Shown here: positions 20,853 to 29,753 of the stretch, in pieces | Layout of the letters: every line of letters begins with the position of its first letter | Position numbering within the stretch: the stretch's first letter is position 1 | Origin: Pseudomonadaceae bacterium | GTDB taxonomy: Bacteria > Pseudomonadota > Gammaproteobacteria > Pseudomonadales > Pseudomonadaceae | Length of the DNA: 64,000 bases | Assembly (NCBI GenBank): GCA_900766265.1 | Contig: CAAFUS010000009.1 | Span: 124,001-188,000, forward strand | Direction: 5' to 3' | The notes under the pieces: model-generated | What the model was told of the DNA's origin: nothing | Seen by the model: only the letters and a program-made list of their open reading frames with translations | Database searches by the model: none | Position numbers and translations under genes: made by a program

Positions 20853-20867
20853 ATCATCGGCAGTGAT
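20853..20867 (+). promoter_or_regulatory. Candidate LysR (MexT) site upstream of mexE
   Basis: ATCA-N7-TGAT, a 15-bp partial dyad that contains the LysR T-N11-A signature (T at 20854, A at 20866). It lies 90 nt before the mexE ATG in the 209-nt mexT-mexE gap. ATCGAT occurs just upstream at 20832-20837. The position fits activation of mexEF-oprN by MexT. Confidence 0.4.
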
Positions 20868-20956
20868 ATTCATCTTCGCGTTGTTCGATTCGTCGTACCA
20901 CTTCGCGAGACGCACACTCGCCGCACTGTCTATCCCCTGCTTTGCGGAGCCCTCAC

Positions 20957-22198
20957 ATGGATCAGTCAATCAAGGCCTTGCGTTTACCTTTGGCCGCTCT
21001 CGCGATGGTCGCGCTCGCCGCCTGCGACAAGGCCCCCCAGGCCAGCGCTTCGGCTGCGCCCGCGGCGCCGACCGTCAGCGTCGCCCAGGTGATCGAACAA
21101 CCCATTACCGAATGGGATGAGTTGACCGGACGCTTGGAGGCGCCCGAATCGGTACAGATCCGCCCTCGGGTGTCGGGCTACATCGACAAAGTGGCCTTCA
21201 CTGAGGGCGCCCGGGTGAAGAAAGGCGATCTGCTGTTCCAGATCGACCCTCGCCCGTTCCAGGCCGAGGTCAAGCGCCTCGAGGCCCAACTGCAGCAGGC
21301 GCGCGCGCAACAGCGCCGGACCGCCAGCGAGGCCGAACGTGGCGAGCGGCTGCGTTCGAGCAATGCCATTTCGGCTGAAGTGGCCGATGCGCGCATCAGC
21401 GCCGCCGAGGAAGCCAAGGCGGCGGTGGCAGCGATCCAGGCCCAGCTCGATTCGGCCCGGCTGGACCTCGGTTTCACTCAAGTCACTGCCCCCATTGACG
21501 GCCAGGTCAGCAATGCGGCTGTGACCGCGGGCAACTTGGTCAACGCCGGAGAGACCCTGCTGACGACGCTGGTGTCCACGGACCGCGTCTATGCCTACTT
21601 CGAAGCCGACGAGCGTGTTTACCTCAAGCAGCGCGAACTGGCACGTCAGGGCTCGCGTGGGGATACCACGCCGGTCTACCTCGGGCTGACCAACGAAGAC
21701 GGCCATCCGCACCTCGGGCACATGGACTTCATCGACAACCGCGTCGACCCGCGCACCGGCACCATCCGCGGCCGTGCCGTGTTCGACAACCGCGACGGGC
21801 GTTTCACTCCGGGGTTGTATGCCCGCCTGAAGCTGGTGGGCAGCGGCCGCTACGACGCCACCCTGATCCAGGACGGCGCCGTCGGCACGGACCTGGGCAA
21901 GAAGTTCGTATTGGTCGTCGATGCCAACGGTGACGTGGACTACCGCGCCGTCGAACTCGGCCCGCGCCTCGAAGGCCTGCGCATCGTGCGCAGCGGTCTA
22001 GCCAAGGGCGAGCGCATCGTGGTCAATGGCCTGCAAAGGGTGCGCCCGGGCATGCACGTCGAGCCGCAGGACGTGCCCATGGCCAGCGAAGCCACCCTTG
22101 CTGCCCTGGCCAGCCAGCGCAAAGCGATCGAGGCCGCACAGCAGACCCCGGCCCCAAGCGTTGCCCGCCGCGATGGCAACGGCGCGCCCAGAAGCTGA
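20957..22198 (+). CDS. mexE: RND efflux periplasmic adaptor MexE
   Basis: A membrane-fusion lipoprotein of 413 residues (MexE of P. aeruginosa is 414). The lipoprotein signal MDQSIKALRLPLAALAMVAL ends in a lipobox with C24 (LAAC). Then come the beta-barrel and lipoyl segments (IRPRVSGYIDKVAF, about 63-76) and an alpha-hairpin (about 100-165, Gln/Glu/Ala-rich). It links the transporter MexF to the outer-membrane channel OprN. The start at 20957 has GGAG 8 nt upstream. First gene of mexE-mexF-oprN; the 124-nt gap to mexF contains a hairpin (22263-22283). Confidence 0.95.
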   Translation: MDQSIKALRLPLAALAMVALAACDKAPQASASAAPAAPTVSVAQVIEQPITEWDELTGRLEAPESVQIRPRVSGYIDKVAFTEGARVKKGDLLFQIDPRPFQAEVKRLEAQLQQARAQQRRTASEAERGERLRSSNAISAEVADARISAAEEAKAAVAAIQAQLDSARLDLGFTQVTAPIDGQVSNAAVTAGNLVNAGETLLTTLVSTDRVYAYFEADERVYLKQRELARQGSRGDTTPVYLGLTNEDGHPHLGHMDFIDNRVDPRTGTIRGRAVFDNRDGRFTPGLYARLKLVGSGRYDATLIQDGAVGTDLGKKFVLVVDANGDVDYRAVELGPRLEGLRIVRSGLAKGERIVVNGLQRVRPGMHVEPQDVPMASEATLAALASQRKAIEAAQQTPAPSVARRDGNGAPRS

Positions 22199-22262
22199 TG
22201 CCTGAGCTCCCGCACTGCGGGGGACGTTCGCCCTTTTCGTTTTTTGTAGTGCTGTCTGTGCC

Positions 22263-22283
22263 CTGCCCGCTCGCCGCGGGCAG
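22263..22283 (+). other. Hairpin between mexE and mexF
   Basis: CTGCCCGC-TCGCC-GCGGGCAG is a perfect 8-bp stem with a 5-nt loop, 40 nt before the mexF ATG. No T-run follows. It may stabilise the mexE 3' end or tune the ratio of adaptor to transporter. Confidence 0.45.
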
Positions 22284-22322
22284 CGGTGCCCCCTTGCCGA
22301 GCGATACACAGGACATGCTCCG

Positions 22323-25300
22323 ATGAACTTCTCTCAATTCTTCATCCTGCGGCCGATCTTTGCGGCGGTGCTTTCGCTGATCATCCTGATCGGCGGCGCC
22401 ATCTCGCTGTTCCAGCTGCCCATCAGCGAATACCCGGAAGTGGTCCCGCCCACCGTGGTGGTGCGCGCCAACTTCCCGGGCGCCAACCCCAAGGTCATCG
22501 GCGAAACCGTCGCCTCGCCGCTCGAGCAGGCCATCAATGGCGTGGAGGGCATGCTCTACATGTCGTCCCAGGCCACGGCCGACGGCAAGATGACCCTGAC
22601 CATCACCTTCGCGCTCGGTACCGATCTGGACACGGCCCAGGTGCAAGTGCAGAACCGCGTCACCCGGACCATGCCGACCCTGCCGACCGAGGTGCAGCGC
22701 CTGGGCGTCACCGTCGACAAGGCCTCGCCCGACCTGACCATGGTGGTGCACCTGACCTCGCCGGACGAGCGCTACGACATGCTCTACCTGTCCAACTACG
22801 CCACGCTCAACATCAAGGACGAGCTGGCACGGCTGGACGGCATCGGCGACGTGCAGCTGTTCGGTCTCGGCGAATACTCGCTGCGCGTCTGGCTGGACCC
22901 GACCAAGGTCGCGTCGCGCAACCTCACCGCCAGTGACGTGGTCGCCGCGATCCGCGAGCAGAACCGCCAGGTCGCCGCAGGCTCGCTGGGCGCGCCGCCG
23001 TCCAATGCCGGCAACAGCTTCCAGCTGTCGATCAACACCCAGGGCCGGCTGGTCAGCGAGGAGGAGTTCGAGAACATCGTGGTACGCGCCGGCGAAGACG
23101 GCGAGATCACCCGCCTGCGGGACATCGCGCGGGTAGAACTGGGCTCGAACCAGTACGCGCTGCGTTCGCTGCTCAACAACAAACCTGCTGTGGCCATGCC
23201 AATCTTCCAGCGCCCGGGCTCAAACGCCATCGACGTGTCCAACAACGTACGGGCGAAGATGGCCGAGCTGAAGGAAGCCTTCCCCCAGGGCGTCGATTAC
23301 GAAATCGTCTACGACCCGACCATCTTCGTGCGCGGTTCCATCGAGGCGGTGGTCCATACGCTGCTCGAAGCGGTGGTGCTGGTCGTACTGGTGGTGATCC
23401 TGTTCCTGCAGACCTGGCGCGCCTCGATCATTCCGCTGGTGGCGGTACCGGTGTCGCTGATCGGCACCTTCGCGGTCATGCACATGTTCGGCTTCTCGCT
23501 CAATGCGCTCTCGCTGTTCGGCCTGGTGCTGGCGATCGGCATCGTGGTCGACGACGCGATCGTGGTGGTCGAGAACGTCGAGCGCAACATCGGCCTGGGC
23601 AAGACACCGGTCGAGGCAACCAAGCAGGCCATGAAGGAAGTCACGGGCCCCATCGTGGCGACGGCGCTGGTGCTGTGCGCGGTGTTCGTGCCGACGGCGT
23701 TCATCTCCGGACTCACCGGCCAGTTCTACCAGCAGTTCGCGCTGACCATCGCCATTTCGACGGTGATCTCCGCCTTCAACTCGCTCACCCTCTCGCCCGC
23801 GCTGGCCGCCGCCCTGCTACGCGCCCATGACGCACCGAAGGACCGCTTCTCGCGTCTGCTCGATGCGCTGTTCGGCCGCTGGTTGTTCAAGCCGTTCAAC
23901 CGCATGTTTGACCGCGCCAGCCACGGCTACGTCGGCGCGGTCCGTCGCATCCTGCGCAGCAGCGGCATCGCCATGCTGATCTACGCCGGCCTGATGGCCC
24001 TGACCTGGATGGGCTTTGCCAACACGCCGACCGGCTTCGTGCCGCAGCAGGACAAGCAATACCTGGTGGCCTTCGCCCAGCTGCCGGACGCGGCGACCCT
24101 TGACCGCAGCGAGGAAGTGATCAAGAAGATGTCCGAGCTCGCCCTCAAGCACCCGGGCGTGGAAAACACCGTGGCTTTCCCCGGTCTCTCGATCAACGGC
24201 TTCACCAACAGCAGCAACAGCGGCATCGTTTTCGTCACGCTCAAGGACTTCGCCCAGCGCAAGGACGCCTCGCTGTCGGCCGGCGCCATCGCGGGCGAGC
24301 TGAACGGTCAGTTCGCCGGCATCCAGGAAGCCTTCATCGCCATCTTCCCGCCGCCTCCGGTCATGGGCCTGGGCACCATCGGTGGCTTCCGCGTGCAGAT
24401 CCAAGACCGCGGCAACCTGGGCTATGACGAACTGTTCCGGCAGACCCAGAACATCATCGCCAAGAGCCAGAACGTGCCCGAACTGGCCGGTCTGTTCTCC
24501 AGCTACCAGGTCAACGTGCCCCAGGTGGATGCGGCCATCGACCGGGAAAAGGCCAAGACCCACGGCGTGGCGATCGATGACATTTTCGACACCATGCAGA
24601 TCTACCTCGGTTCGCTGTACGCCAACGACTTCAACCGGTTCGGCCGAACCTACCAGGTCAACGTGCAGGCCGAGCAGCAGTTCCGCCTCGAACCCGAGCA
24701 GATCGGCCAGCTGAAGGTGCGCAACAATCGGGGCGAGATGGTGCCGCTGTCGACCTTCGTCAAGGTCAGTGACAGCGCGGGCCCCGACCGGGTCATGCAC
24801 TACAACGGTTTCATCACCGCCGAAATCAACGGTGCGCCGGCACCCGGCTACAGCACCGGCCAGGCCGAGGCGGCGATGGAGCGCCTGCTGCGCGAGGAGC
24901 TGCCCAACGGCATGAGCTTCGAGTGGACCGACCTGACGTACCAGCAGATCCTCGCCGGCAACACCGCGATGTTCGTCTTCCCGCTCTGCGTGCTGCTGGC
25001 CTTCCTCGTGCTGGCCGCCCAGTACGAAAGCTGGAGCCTGCCGCTTGCGGTCATCCTGATCGTGCCGATGACCCTGCTCTCGGCCATCGCCGGGGTGATC
25101 ATCGCCGGTAGCGACAACAACATCTTCACCCAGATCGGCCTGATCGTACTGGTGGGCCTGGCGTGCAAGAACGCGATCCTCATCGTCGAGTTCGCCAAGG
25201 AGAAACAGGAAGAAGGCCTCGACCGCGTGGCCGCGGTGCTCGAAGCCTGCCGCCTGCGTTTGCGGCCGATCCTGATGACCAGCTTCGCCTTCATCATGGG

Positions 25301-25496
25301 TGTGGTCCCGCTGGTGATCTCCAGCGGCGCAGGCGCCGAGATGCGCCATGCAATGGGCGTCGCGGTGTTCTCCGGGATGCTCGGCGTGACCTTCTTCGGG
25401 TTGCTGCTGACGCCTGTGTTCTATGTCCTGTTGCGCGCTTTCGTCGAACGTCGCGAAGCACGTCGGCAGACCCGCCTCAAGGAGATTCATGCATGA
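22323..25496 (+). CDS. mexF: RND multidrug efflux transporter MexF
   Basis: An inner-membrane proton-driven transporter of 1057 residues (MexF is 1062), HAE1 family. It starts MNFSQFFILRPIFA and has TM1 followed by a large periplasmic loop. TM4 carries the proton-relay aspartate pair in GIVVDDAIVVVENVERNI, around residue 406. The second half repeats the layout, with GLACKNAILIVEFAKE near residue 945 carrying the TM10 lysine. In P. aeruginosa MexEF-OprN exports chloramphenicol, fluoroquinolones, trimethoprim and quinolone-signal precursors. The stop overlaps the oprN start as ATGA. Confidence 0.96.
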   Translation: MNFSQFFILRPIFAAVLSLIILIGGAISLFQLPISEYPEVVPPTVVVRANFPGANPKVIGETVASPLEQAINGVEGMLYMSSQATADGKMTLTITFALGTDLDTAQVQVQNRVTRTMPTLPTEVQRLGVTVDKASPDLTMVVHLTSPDERYDMLYLSNYATLNIKDELARLDGIGDVQLFGLGEYSLRVWLDPTKVASRNLTASDVVAAIREQNRQVAAGSLGAPPSNAGNSFQLSINTQGRLVSEEEFENIVVRAGEDGEITRLRDIARVELGSNQYALRSLLNNKPAVAMPIFQRPGSNAIDVSNNVRAKMAELKEAFPQGVDYEIVYDPTIFVRGSIEAVVHTLLEAVVLVVLVVILFLQTWRASIIPLVAVPVSLIGTFAVMHMFGFSLNALSLFGLVLAIGIVVDDAIVVVENVERNIGLGKTPVEATKQAMKEVTGPIVATALVLCAVFVPTAFISGLTGQFYQQFALTIAISTVISAFNSLTLSPALAAALLRAHDAPKDRFSRLLDALFGRWLFKPFNRMFDRASHGYVGAVRRILRSSGIAMLIYAGLMALTWMGFANTPTGFVPQQDKQYLVAFAQLPDAATLDRSEEVIKKMSELALKHPGVENTVAFPGLSINGFTNSSNSGIVFVTLKDFAQRKDASLSAGAIAGELNGQFAGIQEAFIAIFPPPPVMGLGTIGGFRVQIQDRGNLGYDELFRQTQNIIAKSQNVPELAGLFSSYQVNVPQVDAAIDREKAKTHGVAIDDIFDTMQIYLGSLYANDFNRFGRTYQVNVQAEQQFRLEPEQIGQLKVRNNRGEMVPLSTFVKVSDSAGPDRVMHYNGFITAEINGAPAPGYSTGQAEAAMERLLREELPNGMSFEWTDLTYQQILAGNTAMFVFPLCVLLAFLVLAAQYESWSLPLAVILIVPMTLLSAIAGVIIAGSDNNIFTQIGLIVLVGLACKNAILIVEFAKEKQEEGLDRVAAVLEACRLRLRPILMTSFAFIMGVVPLVISSGAGAEMRHAMGVAVFSGMLGVTFFGLLLTPVFYVLLRAFVERREARRQTRLKEIHA

Positions 25497-26881
25497 AGGC
25501 CTTTGCCCCCGCCCTGCTCGCCCTGGCGCTGTCCGCCTGTGCGGTGGGCCCGGACTACCGCGCGCCGGCGACCGCGCCGGCCAACCTGATTAACGCCCAG
25601 GCGGCATCGCTCGACCGCAGCCGCTTCGAGAGCGCCTGGTGGCGACAGTTCGAAGACCGCACCCTCGACCAATTGGTCGAGCAGGCGCTCGAAGAGAACC
25701 GCGAGCTGCGCATCGCCTTTGCCCGGGTACGTGCGGCCAGGGCGATCCGTGATGACGTGGGCAACGACGCCTTTCCCGTCGTGAGCAGCCGCGCCAGTGC
25801 CGAAATCGGCAAAGCGCAGCAGCCGGGCTTCAGCGAGCGCCGCGTCAACGCCGAGCGCTACGACCTGGGCCTGGACATGGCGTGGGAGCTCGACCTGTTC
25901 GGCCGCATCCAGCGTCAGCTCGAAGCCAGCGAAGCCCAGGCGCAGAGCGCCGAGGCCGAGCTCTATCAGCTGCAGATCATCCTGATCGCTGACCTGGTCG
26001 ACGCCTATGGCGAACTGCGCGGAGCCCAGCTGCGCGAACGCATCGCCCGGGCCAACCTCGAGAACCAGCGCAACTCACGGGCGCTGACCGAACAGCTGCG
26101 CGAAGCCGGCATCGGTAGCCAGCTGGACGTGATGCGCGCCGACGCTCGCCTGGCCGCCATCGAAGCCACGCTGCCGAGTCTGCAGGCCCAGCAGGTACGG
26201 GCCCGCAACCGCATCGCCACGCTGATGGGCCAGCGCCCCGATCAGCTGACGGTCGACCTCTCGCCCCGCGAGCTGCCGGCCATCGCCAAGGCACTGCCGA
26301 TCGGCGATCCGGCCGAGTTGTTGCGTCGGCGCCCAGACATCAGCGCGGCCGAGCGGCAGCTGGCGGCCGCCACGGCGAACATCGGCGTGGCGACGGCGGA
26401 CCTCTTTCCCCGGGTCAGCCTGGCGGGGTTCCTCGGCTTCACCGCCGGGCGTGGTTCCCAGATAGGTTCGTCGGACGCCCGGGCCTGGGGCGTCGCGCCG
26501 ACCCTCAGCTGGGCTGCGTTCGACCTCGGCAGCGTACGGGCCCGTCTGCGCGGTGCGCGCGCCGACGCCGACGGCGCCCTCGCGCAGTACGAACAGCAGG
26601 TCCTGCTGGCCCTGGAAGAATCGGAAAACGCCTTCAGCGACTACGCCAAGACCCAGCAACGCCTGCTAGCCCTGGTGCGTCAGTCCGATGCCAGCCGCGA
26701 AGCGGCCGGCCAGGCGGCGATCCGCTACCGCGAAGGCACGGTGGACTTCCTCGTCCTGCTCGACGCCGAGCGTGAGCGCCTGGCCGCCGAAGATGCCCAG
26801 GCGCAGGCGGAGATCGACCTGTATCGCGGCATCGTCTCCATCTACAAGGCGCTCGGTGGCGGCTGGGACATCAGCAGCTGA
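25493..26881 (+). CDS. oprN: RND outer-membrane channel OprN
   Basis: A TolC-like outer-membrane lipoprotein of 462 residues (NodT family; OprN is 472). Lipoprotein signal MKAFAPALLALALSAC with lipobox LSAC at C16, followed by GPDY, a hallmark of OprM-type proteins. Two outer-membrane efflux domains follow (about 60-250 and 265-455). It forms the exit duct for MexEF. The ATG overlaps the mexF stop as ATGA, which fixes the start; the long open frame upstream lies within mexF. An intrinsic terminator follows. Confidence 0.95.
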   Translation: MKAFAPALLALALSACAVGPDYRAPATAPANLINAQAASLDRSRFESAWWRQFEDRTLDQLVEQALEENRELRIAFARVRAARAIRDDVGNDAFPVVSSRASAEIGKAQQPGFSERRVNAERYDLGLDMAWELDLFGRIQRQLEASEAQAQSAEAELYQLQIILIADLVDAYGELRGAQLRERIARANLENQRNSRALTEQLREAGIGSQLDVMRADARLAAIEATLPSLQAQQVRARNRIATLMGQRPDQLTVDLSPRELPAIAKALPIGDPAELLRRRPDISAAERQLAAATANIGVATADLFPRVSLAGFLGFTAGRGSQIGSSDARAWGVAPTLSWAAFDLGSVRARLRGARADADGALAQYEQQVLLALEESENAFSDYAKTQQRLLALVRQSDASREAAGQAAIRYREGTVDFLVLLDAERERLAAEDAQAQAEIDLYRGIVSIYKALGGGWDISS

Positions 26882-26910
26882 CCCTCCTTCCCGTATCCGC
26901 TTCACCTTTG

Positions 26911-26945
26911 CCCCGCGATTGGCTCCTGGTCGCGGGGCTTTTTTT
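26911..26945 (+). terminator. Intrinsic terminator of mexEF-oprN
   Basis: CCCCGCGA (26911-26918) pairs with TCGCGGGG (26930-26937) around an 11-nt loop. A C and a run of seven T follow. It lies 30 nt after the oprN stop. Confidence 0.9.
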
Positions 26946-27038
26946 GCACCGACCGTAGCCTCGCGTTCGCCGGCTTGAGCAGATCAAGGCGGCCCTGGGA
27001 GATTGGCATAGGCTGTCGAGACCCCCTGCGGAGCGGAC

Positions 27039-27245
27039 ATGGCGAAGAGATTCCCCCTTCATCCCAAACACCCTGAGCGAATCTGCTGGGGTTGCGACCG
27101 CTATTGCCCGGCGAACGAGCTGGCCTGCGGCAGCGGCGCGGGACGCACCGAGCATCCGAGCGAGAGTGACGGCCAGGATTGGTACATCGCCTGGGGATAT
27201 GAACCCGACGAGCAGCAGGAAGAGTCCTCCAGGGAGCCCCGATAG
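27039..27245 (+). CDS. DUF3079 family small protein
   Basis: A 68-residue cytosolic protein that begins MAKRFPLHPKHPERICWGCD, the characteristic opening of DUF3079 proteins. Three cysteines in CWGCDRYC plus a later Cys (LACGSG) and His/Pro spacing suggest metal binding. No function is established for the family. The C-terminus is acidic (DEQQEESS). GCGGAGCGG precedes the ATG. It stands alone between the oprN terminator and a LysR gene. Confidence 0.85.
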   Translation: MAKRFPLHPKHPERICWGCDRYCPANELACGSGAGRTEHPSESDGQDWYIAWGYEPDEQQEESSREPR

Positions 27246-27283
27246 CCGGCCGCTGGGAGCACCGAGCCGGGAGGCAGCACCCG

Positions 27284-27306
27284 CGCACACTCGCACACTC
27301 GCACAC
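27284..27306 (+). repeat. 8-bp tandem repeat (CGCACACT, about 2.9 copies)
   Basis: CGCACACT occurs at 27284-27291 and 27292-27299, and seven bases of a third copy lie at 27300-27306. It lies 45-67 nt before the LysR gene start. A -10-like TACACT follows at 27317-27322, so copy-number change would alter promoter spacing. Confidence 0.6.
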
Positions 27307-27350
27307 CCAGCTTCGCTACACTGGCGCGCCATCCGCAAGCTGCGCCCTTC

Positions 27351-28211
27351 ATGGACATCGAACTCGCCGCCACCTTTCTGGAGATCGTACGCGCCGGCAG
27401 CTTCGTCGCCGCCGCGCAGCGCCTGCACCTCACGCAGACGGCTGTCACTGCACGGATCCAGAGCCTCGAACGACAGCTGGGCTGTCAGCTGTTCATCCGC
27501 AATCGCTCCGGCGCGACGCTCACGGCCGATGGCGAGCGCTTCGCAGGCTATGCCACGCAGCTGGTACAGACCTGGGATGCCGCACGCCGGGACCTGCCGT
27601 TGCCGTCAGGCTACCGCGACCTGCTCAACCTCGGCGCTGAGCACAGCCTGTGTAACCCGCTGATGCTGGCCTGGGTACGGCGGCTGAGCCAGGCGATGCC
27701 CAGCCATGCGGTACGCACGCGAATCGCCAGCGACGTCGAGCTGCAGAATCAGCTTGAACTGGGCGCCCTGGATGCCGTGCTCGTGCATCAGCCCGACTAC
27801 CGCCCGGGCTTTCAAATCGAACAGTTGCTGGAAGAAAAGCTCGTGCAGGTGAGGCATGCCGACAAGCCCGACCCCTATCTCTATGTCGACTGGGGCCCGT
27901 CGTTTCGCAGCCAGCACGATGCTGCCCTGCCGGAACACCTGAACGCTCCGCTGAGCTTCAGCCTCGGCCCCCTGGCGTTGCAATACCTGCTGCAGTACGG
28001 TGGGCGCGGCTACTTTCGCACCCGCGTCGCGCAGCGCTACCTGAGTGAAGGGAGCCTTGAACTCGTCGACAACGCCCCCGAGTTCACCCATCCGATCTTC
28101 CTCGCCTACGCCCGCGCGGCGGATGGCACCAGTCTTCGCGCCGCGCTCGACGCGCTGCGCGAAGTGGCCGACGAACAGATCGACTGGTCGCGCTGGCATT
28201 ACGCCGTCTGA
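27351..28211 (+). CDS. LysR family transcriptional regulator
   Basis: A LysR protein of 286 residues with the helix-turn-helix at about residues 14-45 (SFVAAAQRLHLTQTAVTARIQ) and an effector-binding domain after residue about 90. The target is unknown: neither neighbour is an obvious regulated enzyme, and the gene is codirectional with DUF3079 and convergent with the HPP-CBS gene. Its last 13 bases overlap the 3' end of that gene. The ATG at 27351 gives a start (MDIELAATFLEIV) typical for the family. I cannot name an orthologue. Confidence 0.88.
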   Translation: MDIELAATFLEIVRAGSFVAAAQRLHLTQTAVTARIQSLERQLGCQLFIRNRSGATLTADGERFAGYATQLVQTWDAARRDLPLPSGYRDLLNLGAEHSLCNPLMLAWVRRLSQAMPSHAVRTRIASDVELQNQLELGALDAVLVHQPDYRPGFQIEQLLEEKLVQVRHADKPDPYLYVDWGPSFRSQHDAALPEHLNAPLSFSLGPLALQYLLQYGGRGYFRTRVAQRYLSEGSLELVDNAPEFTHPIFLAYARAADGTSLRAALDALREVADEQIDWSRWHYAV

Positions 28212-29341
28212 GCCGAGCCGGACAGCTGATCGATCCAGTGCCGGTACAACGCGGCGACGAGATCGGTCTGGGTCACGATACCCACCAGGCACTGCTCGGC
28301 ATCCACAACCGGCAGGCAGTGCAGACCGCGGTCCGACAGCAGTGAAACGAGCTCGACCATGTGCGTTTCGGTAGTCACCGACACGACCGGCGCGCTCATC
28401 AGGTCGCCGACCCGCTCGGCCGGACCGAGCCGCCCCAGCCGTGGCAGCCCGGGTCGGGCGACTCGCAGCAGGTCGCTCAACGTGACGATGCCGATCAGTC
28501 GACCGCTGCCCTTCTCGACGACCGGCAACGCACGCAGATGGTGATGCTGCAGGGCGCGCAATGCCTGGCGCACCGACGTCCTTGGCGAACAGTGGTAGAG
28601 ATCGCAGGACATGATGTCGGCGGCGCAGATCCGTCCCATCGTGCGCCGCAAGGCGTATCGCTCCGTCTGCCGGATCAGGCGCTCGAGGTCCTCGGGCACG
28701 ACATCGACGTATTCGCCGAAATCCTCGAGGGCCTGACCGATATCGGCCTGGGTAAAGCTCAGACGCTCGCCTGGCAGCGGGTCGCGGGTGTGATGGATGT
28801 TCTCCCGAGGGGACGGCGTCTTAGGGTAGGTATGGCCGGTAAGGTTGTTGTAGAGCAGCGCGGCGGCGATCAGCAGCGCGGCATTGACGCCCACCGGTAG
28901 CAGCAGCATGTAGTGCAGATCGTGGAGCAGCGGACCGCCAAGCGCAGCCACCAGGCCCAGGGCGCAACCCGGCGGATGCAGGCAACGCAGCGCTGCCAGA
29001 CTGCCAACCGTGAGTCCCCCGGCGAGCGCGCCGGCAAGCATTGTATCGAGTCCCGCCAGGCCGACCGTCACCCCGACCAAGGTCGCTGTCAGGCTGCCTG
29101 CGAAGACCGACCATGGCCGGGCGAAAGGACTCGATGGCGCCATGAATAGAAGAAAGGCCGAGGCCGCCACCGGACCGGACAGCGGCAATGCGACGGAGCG
29201 GCCAAACAGCATGAGGTCCGCCGAGAGCACTAGGAGCATGGCGAGCACGACGCCACTTGCGGCGCGAAGCCATTCCTGCGGGCGGGTACTGAACGAGGTG
29301 GCGCAGAACGCCTTGAAGTGACTGCTGAAACGGTCTCGCAT
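28199..29341 (-). CDS. HPP family membrane protein with two CBS domains
   Basis: A 380-residue protein. Residues about 20-165 form four hydrophobic segments of the HPP family; the signature region reads AASAFLLFMAPSSPFARPW and LHPPGCALG, and the HPP motif itself is seen in LHPPG. Two CBS domains follow (about 230-290, DIMSCDLYHCSPRTSVRQAL; and about 310-370, DLMSAPVVSVTTETHMVEL). HPP proteins have been linked to nitrite transport in chloroplasts and cyanobacteria; CBS pairs sense adenine nucleotides. The bacterial substrate is unknown. I start at the ATG 29341 (MRDRFSSH); the longer frame begins with TTG. No strong ribosome binding site is visible. Confidence 0.87.
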   Translation of the reverse strand: MRDRFSSHFKAFCATSFSTRPQEWLRAASGVVLAMLLVLSADLMLFGRSVALPLSGPVAASAFLLFMAPSSPFARPWSVFAGSLTATLVGVTVGLAGLDTMLAGALAGGLTVGSLAALRCLHPPGCALGLVAALGGPLLHDLHYMLLLPVGVNAALLIAAALLYNNLTGHTYPKTPSPRENIHHTRDPLPGERLSFTQADIGQALEDFGEYVDVVPEDLERLIRQTERYALRRTMGRICAADIMSCDLYHCSPRTSVRQALRALQHHHLRALPVVEKGSGRLIGIVTLSDLLRVARPGLPRLGRLGPAERVGDLMSAPVVSVTTETHMVELVSLLSDRGLHCLPVVDAEQCLVGIVTQTDLVAALYRHWIDQLSGSAQTA

Positions 29342-29753
29342 ATCCACGCATGGCGGCCGGGTCAAAGCCGGACATTATCCCGAGCCGGTTCCATCAGCTC
29401 CAACGAAAGATATTGCTGTTTCAGTGCATCGAACTTGCACTAACAGCTCGCGGTGGCGATTCGAGGCACCCAAGACAGCCTGGGTCTGGGGTGCAGCCGA
29501 TCATGCAGGCGATGGGTTTTCCTATGCGGGACGCCTCGAAACCCTCCGTCCGAAACGCCCTCCATACGCCGACGAGAGGTCAGACATTATTCACAAGAAA
29601 AATGTGACCCACTTCAGCTCTCTGTTGACCCAGGCTTTTTATGGCGCGACATCTTTGGCATAAGCCTTTGCTGATCGCCTCGCCGCGTGCGCAACCGGCA
29701 AAGACCGGTACGCACGCACGCCAACAACCGCACAACATAAGACCGAGTCCTTC
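29342..29753. other. Intergenic region between HPP-CBS and dctP-like genes
   Basis: A 412-nt gap between divergently transcribed genes. I see no ORF with a ribosome binding site, no strong palindrome and no RNA gene. Short open frames here have no coding character. The part at 29580-29660 is locally AT-richer and could hold the dctP-like promoter. A sigma-54-like pair (TTGGCA and TTTGCT) is present but spaced one base too far apart. Confidence 0.5.

Noticed and set aside
20748..20956. Frameshift or 8-bp duplication breaking mexT
   Set aside because: The mexT frame is complete to its normal C-terminus (IGDPDSL) and the 8-mer is present once.
27284..27306. Start of a CRISPR array
   Set aside because: Units are 8 bp and contiguous, without spacers.
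29654..29672. Sigma-54 promoter (TTGGCA and TTTGCT) before the dctP-like gene
   Set aside because: GG and GC are separated by 11 nt; sigma-54 promoters need 10 with little tolerance.
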